A stretch of DNA of 64,000 nt. It comes from Myxocyprinus asiaticus (taxonomy: Eukaryota > Chordata > Actinopteri > Cypriniformes > Catostomidae). This document shows, one piece after another, positions 48,401 through 58,300 of the stretch (within the stretch, counting starts at the first letter, position 1; every line of letters starts with the position of its first letter). The stretch is taken from assembly GCF_019703515.2 (NCBI RefSeq), contig NC_059372.1:24588931-24652930 (forward strand), given 5' to 3'. The position numbers and the translations under genes are program-made. A model generated the notes under the pieces. It ran no database searches. It saw nothing but the letters and a program-made list of their open reading frames with translations, and was not told where the DNA came from.

Positions 48401-49331
48401 AAATAATAAGGAATCAGGTCATATAAATAACTACAAACTCCGAAACTGGCATTTCTCTGTGTGGTCAGCACCTCTTCTATGAGTTTTGTGAAGTGTCCCG
48501 ATCTAAGGTGGAGAGATTGAAACTGCACCCGACTGATGCACACTCTGTCACGGAGATGCTTGTCCCCCTCACGTGCGCTTGCTACAGTTAGATTATAATG
48601 TAATGTCTTGCGACTTATTGAATCATAATATATGTGTCATTGTGCATTTCTTATCGTGAAGAAAATTGCCAATACGTAGCTTTATTAATAAGTTTGTTTT
48701 TTTGTGAGTTCAAGATAGATTGACGTGTTTGGTGCTACCAAAGCAGGTGCTGGTGCCACATTTTCAAAGGGCCCTTTGAGGACACAGATAAACCCTGATG
48801 TGGCCCAGGCTGAAATTGTGTTTGACACCCTTTTAATCTATTCTTTGACCAACACACGTTAATACGGGTTCGGCGTTGCAGGCTTGTGGACGCGCACACT
48901 ACAGCACCGCTGCTGTAAAAAATCCAAGGGGAAACAGTGAGTATAGATAGAGCAGCTTTGATTTGATTGAAATTTTTGGTCAGTCCATAATTCCGATACT
49001 CCCACAAGTGTTATTTTATAGTTTTGATGAGTTTATTATTATTTTACACTTTTAGAATAATAGTAATCTAGAAAGAGTAGTTGTGTCAACACTTTTGACT
49101 GGTAATGTTTATGATCAAAATGTAACAGTGACTCACCTTATCTAAAACAACATCAGAAATGGGAGGAAGCCCCTCGGGTTTCTGCACACATGCAGGCATG
49201 AACTGGAAGCCCAACAGGAAGTTTCTATCGTACAGCCTCTTTCCATTATTATCTGCCAGTTCTGCAGAAAAAGAGAAACACTATTAGTGTAAAAACATGC
49301 CAGAGTTACATGAGGGAAAGTAGTGAACATT

Positions 49332-49372
<41 letters not shown>

Positions 49373-52300
49373 CCTTACCTGGCACTGCTTTGATCACCGG
49401 CTCTTTCACTACAGGTGGGTGGATACTGTCGCTGCTCTCGGTTTCGGATGCATGTTCTGCCCCGTTTCTCAGAGGCTCTGCTTCCTGCTCTCCGTTCTCC
49501 TCGAGCACTGCTGCTACTGATGGCATCCTCTCCACCTCCACAGGAGGAGGACTGGGGCTCTCCGCAGCAGGCTCCCTAGCAGGTCGATCCATGTCCTCCT
49601 ACAAAACACAAACACATGTTTATTTAGCAATGTAAATGGAAACATACCATAGACTTCTATTGTATATTATATAAGGCTTTGTTTAGTCTAACCCAAAAGA
49701 CTACATTTTTAGTCAAAATTGTCTTCTAGTCCATGTCTATTAGTAAGTGTACTCATAAAAGTTACCAAAATTGACATGAGATTTACAACATATTGTCATT
49801 TTCTCTCGGGATATAAGCAAAAAATACCGATGGCAAATTTGATTGTCTAATCAAATGCTCTCCAGAATAATGTCCCTCCCCATAATAACACCCCATAATG
49901 CCACTAACAAGCAAGTTGCAAATCATTGTTCATAGCTGTGACTTAACTAAAGCCAATTTCATGGGGTCTTTAAAAAACAGTTTCTGCTTTATTTATTAAC
50001 TGATTTTCCAATAGATGTCCCCAAACTATAGTGAAGTATGTAGACAACCAGTCACTTTAGCCTCCCTCAAACTAATTAGAATATAAACAACAAGGTTTGC
50101 CAAATTGCATTGAAATTCCTGAGACACATCAACGCCACAAAGCTGCATGTATAAGTGGCATGCACAGGGTTGCACACGATGGCAAGAAAGAAAATAAAAG
50201 GATTTCAATGTTATTTTACCTCTTTGTCTGGACACTGATCTAGACCTACAGGCATGTCCTCTTTTGGCTTCTTCCAGGTCTTTGGTGCACTAGATGTAGC
50301 TGTAGCAACCCACCAGAGTAAAGGCTTTTGTTATTTTATTGACCAAGTGTAGCTGTAGCAACCCACTAAAGTAAAGTCTTTTTTATTTTATTGACCACCA
50401 CAATATGATGAAAATTCTCTGTGCTCACCTTGAATTGAGCTTTTTCTGGACTGCAAGAAGGGCTCATCACGCTTGTCTGCCAAGGCCTCGGTCTCCATCC
50501 TTGCTTCTTTGAGCTCTGACCCTGTAGAGAATCTCCTGACTGGGCCTGACCCTGCAGAAACCTGATATGGGTGTGTCAGGCCTGGAGGTGGAGCAAGTGT
50601 GGCAGAGATAGCAGCAGTTGTTATGGAGGTTGTGGCAGGAAGGGATGAGACGTCAGGAGACCCAGCACTGTCTTCAACAGGAGGCAAGGGACTATCTGCC
50701 TTTACCTCTGTAGACTCCGCCTCCAGTGCGGTCGTGATGGGGCTGCACTCCGTGCTGGCTGTCTGGGACTGGAGAACGCTGGGAGTAGGCAGCAAATGAG
50801 CGACTTCCCTGGGTTGGAATTCTAAGCCCTCACTTAAGGGAGCAGCATCGGTGTCCGCCAGCCCATTGACTGCCTTTTCAGGCCGGGCTGGGGATGCGGA
50901 CAGGCTCTGAGGTGAGGGTTGCTCTGAGGAGGATTTCTCTGGTTCTGGTGTGATAGCTTTAGAAGGGCTGGGCTCAGCTGAGGAGCTTGAGGGTTCAGCT
51001 GATTCCACTGTTGAGGCAGGCATGAAAGGAGTGTGGGCTGTAGCTACACTTGAGGCCAATTCTGGGCCTGAGGGGGGAAGCTCAGTTTTCTGTGGGGGAG
51101 AGGGTGTTTGGACTGGGCTGCAGGGACCTCTTCTTTCCAAAGCAGCCTCTGGCTTCCGCAGTCCAGGAGATGCAGACCTTTGCGAAGCGAACTCTACTTT
51201 TGCCTTGTCATCTGGACCCATCAATTAAAAAGGAAATGTGTCAGAGGTATACAAAGTCATCATTAGGAATCAGTCATGTTTTATCATATCAGAGATTCCG
51301 GAGGAAGAATCTGTTGCGTTTAACTTTCCGCTTGTTAATGATCTTGCTGACCACATTTAAAATAAGTTAAAGCTTAATGTATATAATTTCTGCGAAACCT
51401 GCATTACCAAATGGAACTGCAAAAATAAAAACACCCAAATACACCCTCTGTCTTCCATTGGTTGACAAACAGTTAGTCCCACCCCAAACTCCTGTCAATG
51501 GTTGAGACAATATTGCTGGTCGGGCTGCTCGGCAGACACCAGTGATTAAACTTTAAGGAAATTAACCTATGAATGGCTGACTTATAGCTGTCTCTGCTGG
51601 TATTTAGCAGATATAGAAGAAAGTATTTTAACATAAAAACATTACACACATCAGCTTTAAGGAAATTCATATATTAGATAACGCTACTAATCTAAGGGAC
51701 TAAAATTCATCTTTTAATTGGTGCATTAATTTTGCTCTGTAATCACAAGGAAAATTAAGCATCAAATTAAGTAAATTAATATTTTTTCCTAAAATGTTCA
51801 TGAGCCAGTGCTCAATTAATAAAACACAAACATCTTTGCATTTGTGCAGCAGATTGGCTTCTAATGTGACCATTTACATGACATTACAGCATAGCATTAA
51901 AAGCCCTGAATAACAGACATTATTCTTTTAACCTGTGGGAAGTAGGTGAAGATATGGCTAAGAGGCCTGACCTGCTTTCAAGTCGACGTGTGCAGGAAGT
52001 AGCTGGGCGGTGTCCACATTAAACATGATGTGCCCGTGATCTGCTACCTGGCTGTTTAGCTGCTGGGATTTGAGGTAGAAAATGTGAGGATAATGAGGGT
52101 GTGGACATAAAAACTAGCAACAAAGAGACACAAGGCACACACATATTTGCAGCACACAGACATAGTGGGAACAACAGAAACACAGAGGGAAGGTGGAATT
52201 GTGAAAGAGAGGGGAGAAATGAAGGAAACATGGGGAGGAAAGGGGGAAAAGAGAGCAGAGGAGAGACGAACACTGTTAACGTTTAGGGAGAGACGAGAGA

Positions 52301-55300
52301 GAAGTGTCAAAACACAGTGTATGCTCCATCTACAGGAACAATGGGTCTCATTCACTAACTGTGTACACGTGCAAAACCTGTGTGTGTGAATTTATTTTTC
52401 ATATCTCAAAGAGATAATGAAAAAAATCAGAACAAATCTAGAACAGGATTCATTACTTTCACACTGAAATTTCATGAAATGCAACTGTCTGTCAAACACA
52501 CATTGTACTACACATAACATATAAGATACACATAAGCTACACATGAGTATTATCTCAGGCACTTATTGAGTCTAAATAAATGCACAACTTAATTTCAGTA
52601 GTACACCCAAATGACAATAGTCATATTTTACTGTTCATGTGTTGTACTTGCTATAGTTTACTTTCATGTTGTTTCTTCGTCAAATAGCAATGTCAAACGT
52701 AAATCAAGTCAATCACTGAAACAACAGTGCCACCTTGAGTGAAAAATTGCATGTATTTTATGTATGTGTACACGCATAAGAATACTGATAATTCACCAAA
52801 ATCAATGTGAAATAGTATTTATTTGTCTTTCCAAAACCCTGCCCTTCACACAGAGAAGTTTGGAAACGGCTGTAATCAGAGATGGAGAAACAGGGCATCA
52901 CAATGTCACAGGTAAGAAAATGTGAAATTTGATGTCAACAAACATTTTCATTGACCCTGAGCAGATACTATGACGTTAGTTGTCAAAAGCACTGGTAGCA
53001 AAAAAGCGTTCTCACACGACAAACTGACAAATGTCAAATTGAAGCTCTCAGCTTCCTGCAGCCCATATATGGGCTACCCTATGAACGTGCAGAATGATGT
53101 GAATTGATGAGACGTGCTTTCTGCCCGTCATCCTCTGCTTGGCTAAACAAACAATCTGGCTGCGGCTGGCATCCAATTTGACAGAGCGTAAGAATAACTT
53201 TGTAAATAGTGACAAATGGCTGTGCAGGTGAAGCTGTGCGGAATGCACTTATAAAGAGGTGGTTAGGGTGTGTTTTATGCTAATTATCAACTGCGGGCAC
53301 ATGCTCGCTCATTTAGAATAACCCAGATTCATTAACATGTAAATCTGGCAGATATTTTGCATGAGAACCCTTCTACAGACAGGAGAACACTTATTTGCAA
53401 TAATTTGTGAATGAGACTGTGTTTTATATTACACTGGCACAGTGAGGGTGGAAGCTAATCTACTAGAGAGTATAGATGAGGAGTACCTGTAAATGGAACA
53501 ACAAAGGGAAGGGATCAGGATGACATGAACTATCATGATGCAAAACTACAACAGACATAAACGAATGCACAAGACTGACATGTTTTTAAAGTAATCTACA
53601 TGCTAAAATAAACACTAATACACTTTTTTTATCTACATTTTCCAGCAGAAACATATATTTAGCTTTTCTAAGACGACATTCAGAGTTCAATGAAAGCATG
53701 TCAAATCAATGGCTTGTGGGTAAAAGCTTGAAATCAAATTGTTAGTCAATAAACCATTCAGCAAAGGCTTTGACCCGCACACAAGCTGTGGCTTTAGATA
53801 AGAAAATAAATGATTATAAAGGAATAAAAAAGAACAGTAAGCTCAAACACTGCCTGTGTGACAGCTGCAACTTTCACAACTATTAGGTCAATCAATAAAC
53901 AGGCCACTTTTAAAAAGGTCTTTCAAAAAATGTGTTTACATTTTCTGAAGAAAAGTGAGTGGTGCTTGCCTGTGCAAAACAACAAGATGCCAGGGCGTTG
54001 TTATGCGGCTATAAGGTGTTCTGTGTGGCTGCTAGGTAGGTTACCTTGAGGCACAAGTCAAAAGAATCCATCCTCCAAGTTTTTAATGGTATTTTGGTCC
54101 CTAGATATGGCTCAGGAGTACCATAAATGTCTATGGGTTTTTTGCTCCCATTTCAATGGTGGTTAGTCTTAGTGGTTCAATATAACCTTGTGTAATATTA
54201 CATTGGCTTTTTTTTGTAATATAACCTTTTCTCCCAATTTGGAATGCCCAGTTCCCACTACTTAGTAGGTCCTCATGGTGGCATGGTTACTCACCTCAAT
54301 CTGGATGGTGGAGGACAGGTTTCAGTTGCCTCCGCTTCTGAGACCGTCAATCCACGCATCTTATCACGTGGCTCGTCATGCATGACACCGTGGGTACTCC
54401 GCATGTGGAGGCTCATGCTACTCTCCGCGATCCATGCACAACTTACCACATGCCCCATTGAGAGCGAGAACCACGAAGAGGTTACCCCATGTGACTCTAC
54501 CCTCCCTAGCAACCGGGCCAATTTGGTTGCTTTGGAGACCTGGCTGGAGTCACTCCCAGCACCCTGGATTCGAACTCGCGACTCCAGGGGTGGTGGTCAG
54601 CGTCAATACTCGCTGAGCTACCCAGGCCCCCATTACATTGGCTTTTAATAATATTAAATAGTCTCTTTAGAATTAGTAAAGACAGATGCAGAGGAACAAG
54701 TGCAGAACTTAGAAAGGGGTCAATATCAAACTACATTTATATGGCTACAAAACCATATGATATTTTAAATACTTTTGATCTTTGAGACTGTCTTACCTGT
54801 GGAGGTGTAGGAGTAGAGGAGGGCCGCCCCACCGGTGGGGTTGGGTTGCGACTCCCGCCCACTCCTAACAATATCTCATCTGTGACATCCTTGCCGCCTT
54901 GGTTGGGGTCTCGGATGCGGATCTTAGAGGACAATAAGCAAACACCAAATTAACTGATAAAGCATCAGAATCTATGAGCACTGTTTTGCAAAAAACTACC
55001 TACAAATGAAACAAAAAAAGTTTGTGTACACTCACTGTTTTCTTTTCCCTTTTAGTAGGTTGGGGTTGTTGTGGTGTAGGCACTATAATGGATGGAGATG
55101 GTGTGTACATTGTCTGCCCAGGATAGAAGGAAGGCCCAGCTGCTTACATACCACACGAGAAGTTGTTTCACATTATTAGGTCATGTTCATATTAAACAAC
55201 ATGAAAGCATGAAATATATTCACAAACATTTATTTATTTTTTTGGCACAAAAACATATTTACAGACAACATTTTCGCAATTCTCATAAAAAAATGTTTGT

Positions 55301-58300
55301 CTAGCTAAATAAACTGTTTGATATTCTAACCATTTTTTTTTTAATTGTCCTGGTTGAGTTACTGTACTTCGGGAGTAACTCAAACATGCATTGCATACGA
55401 GACAACCAAAGATCTTCCAGGTCCTGGAGGCTTCTTTTTAAGAACAGAGGGCAGTTTTACCACCCAGGACAAACTCGTACACATCTACAACAAAAGGCTA
55501 CAAACAGTCAATGAGCGCGTTTACATGCCCGTTCTTACACCGATTATGCTCGGATAAGCCGAAAAACGTGTGTGGTCATGTAAACACAATAAACAGTGTT
55601 CATTTATCGGCATAAAGGCCATAAACGGCTTATGAATAACCCAATAAACATTGGTAGATTTTTGCCCATTACGCCGATTTTGCGTGTCATGTAAACACCT
55701 TACACGGTATTCTTACTGGCTCATCTAATGTGCACACGTGCTGAGAGCATGCCTCTTCACGGTTTGACATCAAATGTAGAGAAAAACTTGATTATTTCAA
55801 ATGTCATGTAAATGCAGATTTCTTACCTTGACAGCTTTTTAAATAAGCTGATTTTAGAGAGAAATGCATGTAAACTGACTCAATGATGCTCGTGGAGGCA
55901 ACACACTATATATTAAGAATAGTGCTGTCAGTCAAGAAAAATTTCGAATTGCGATTAATCGCAGATTTTGAAAGTGCTGAAATTTGACACTATATATACT
56001 TATTTTCCATCTTAGGGAAGAAAAAAAAACCGATATGTAACAATATAATGCTTTATTAACTTTTTCCAAACAAAGCCTTTCACAAGAAATGGACTAAAAT
56101 GAGTAAGTTTCCCCATATGTTGCATATTCATTGCACTGGGCATTAAATCTCTTAAACGTTCATCCTCCGCAATATTAATCTGCCGGTAGACTGTTGCTAT
56201 CTGCTTTGTTACAGCAATCGTAAAGCTGTGTTCATGATTCGCATGATTCAAGCTTTAAAATAACCATGAAATGCGCTTCCAGACAAAAAAGCCTCTTTCT
56301 GCGTTTTGGTGATAGTTAAGACTTGACTTGCTTCTGTGGTAAATAAAATGCACCTTACAAGTCCCATCTGGGCTTGTTTTGTACATTAAATAGCGCTAAG
56401 AGCTCCTTTATCCATCATTTATCACTGAAAGGAAAACCCTGTCAGTGATTCTTTTATTTACTGATATAACCTCCGCGGCTCTATCATAGGAGAGTATTAC
56501 GACAGTACCGCCCATAGAATGTCAATGGGACCGCAGCGTTATGCTATTTTATGCTAAGCTTGTAGGCTCATCTTGGTATAAGGGCTCTGGCACTGTGCCC
56601 GTTTGTGAAGTGTGCATCAGTGTAATGAATCCGGGTGGACACATTACAAAGGTTCCGCCCTTCACACAAGTGTTTATGCCATATTAACGGTAAATTAACA
56701 TGTTAAACTTTTTCAATTTCTCATGCATTAACATGTTAATTCTGACAGCTCTAATTAAGAACCAAGTGTATGTAAACTTAGGATAATTATCTTGTAGAAT
56801 AAACACTAACTTAGCACTTTATTACGAACATCTGTACACCTACTTATTCATGCAATTATCTAATCAGACAATCGTGTGGCAGCAGTGCAATGCATAAAAT
56901 CATGCAGATATGGGAGCTTCAGTTAATGTTCACATCAACCATCAGAATGGGGAAAAAAATGTGATCTCAGTGATTTCGACCATGGCATGATTGTTGGTGC
57001 CAGACGGGCTGGTTTGAGTATTTCTGAAACTGCTCACAACAGTCACACAACAGTCTCTAGAGTTTACTCAGAATGGTGCCAAAAAACATCCAGTGAGTGG
57101 CAGTTCTGCAGATGGAAGTGCCTTGTTGATGAGAGAGGTCAACAGAGAATGGCCATACTGGTTCGAGCTGACAGAGAGGCTACAGTAACTCAGATAACCA
57201 CTCTGTACAATTGTAGTGTGCAGAATAGCATCTCAGAATGCACAACCTGTCGAACCTTGAGGCGTATGGGTAACTACAGCAAAAGACAATGTTGGGCACT
57301 TTATTAGGACCATCGCGTTCCTAATATAGTGCTCGGTAAGTATAGGTAATTGTCTTTTATGCCAAATAGCTTCCTCAAGACAAGTGCTTAATAAAAAACA
57401 AAATCTTTTTTTAAATTATTTATCTTATTGTTTAAAAATTATAAACACCTTGAAGCATATTTCAGATTCTGGCATGTTTTCATTAAAAAAACTGGGAATT
57501 TGATGCATAAAACAAGTAAACAGTGCATCATTGCAAGTCAGCAGAGTACATGAGAAAGTCAACAGCACTCCACAGCTGTTTAGTGAGAGACAGAGTTGTA
57601 AACTCACCATAAGGTGCAGGGAAGTCCCCTGGACTGGGTCTAGCATAGAAGGTACTGGGGACAGAGGGCTGAACTGGGTACTGTTGAGGAGGCCCCACAT
57701 ATGGAGGAGCACTGTGACGGTACTGTTGAAGCAAACATGGCAATAATAAATTACAGAAGATTCAGAATTCGTGGAGAACAAAACATCTAAGGAATTCAAC
57801 CATTCTGCAGTGCACAGGCAAAATGCAGTAACAGTTATGAACGCAGTTATAACCAAAATCAGGTCTCTTCAATTCTGATCTGTCCTGTGACATATGGGTT
57901 TGGCTCAACTTTGCTCAAATTAATCTAAAAAGTAGTTGAAATTCTGATACACATTTGGCTGGACAATAAAAAAACAACAACTTTGAATCAGTTTCAGTGT
58001 TGGCATAGTTACGGCGTTTTAACTTTGCAGGGCAGCATAGGTTGTTAAAAATTCACTCCTTTTGACCAATGAATTTCTGGAACTTTTCCAGGCATTTGTG
58101 ATCACTGGATAGGGATTATCAAATTATTTACACAAAGAGCAATTTCTAGCCAATTAAATATTAATTTTTCTAGTTAAGATCAGATAAAAATATTCCATCA
58201 CTATAGATATTTCCATGATTTAAGATTTTTTTCATTCCTTTTACAGGCCTGGAAATAACCATTTATTTTTTTTAAAAATCCCTGATATTTCCAGGATTTC

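Larger units (their letters stand above)
44588..49107. mobile_element. Nested transposon block bounded by Tc1-like ends, inside one eif4g3 intron
   Basis: The left boundary CACTACCTGTCAAAAGTCTGG follows TA at 44586-44587. The right boundary reads ACACTTTTGACTGGTAATG. These are inverted ends of a common fish Tc1-like family. In between lie a minus-strand Tc1 (45478-46650), a TIR element at about 47248-48830, and a smaller repeat near 47965-48180. The outer element is therefore only a shell. Almost the whole 4.8-kb intron 44338-49136 is mobile DNA. Confidence 0.65.
49379..52062 (-). other. eif4g3: eif4g3 exons for the low-complexity linker
   Basis: Exon 51972-52062 ([20 protein letters not shown]) is followed by the 783-bp exon 50429-51211, which is very rich in Pro, Ser, Glu and Ala with many SP pairs. 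Exons 50220-50299 ([10 protein letters not shown]) and 49379-49598 ([20 protein letters not shown]) follow. In eIF4G proteins this stretch between the PABP and eIF4E sites is disordered and phosphorylated; the SP dipeptides fit that. Confidence 0.9.

Noticed and set aside
50599..51228. Open frames on the plus strand opposite the large eif4g3 exon
   Set aside because: They are antisense shadows of the Pro/Ser-rich exon 50429-51211. Codon patterns and splice signals support the minus strand.
52019..52389. Overlapping open frames on both strands near 52019-52389
   Set aside because: Purine-rich or pyrimidine-rich low-complexity sequence next to an eif4g3 exon and a MITE end. Not a gene.
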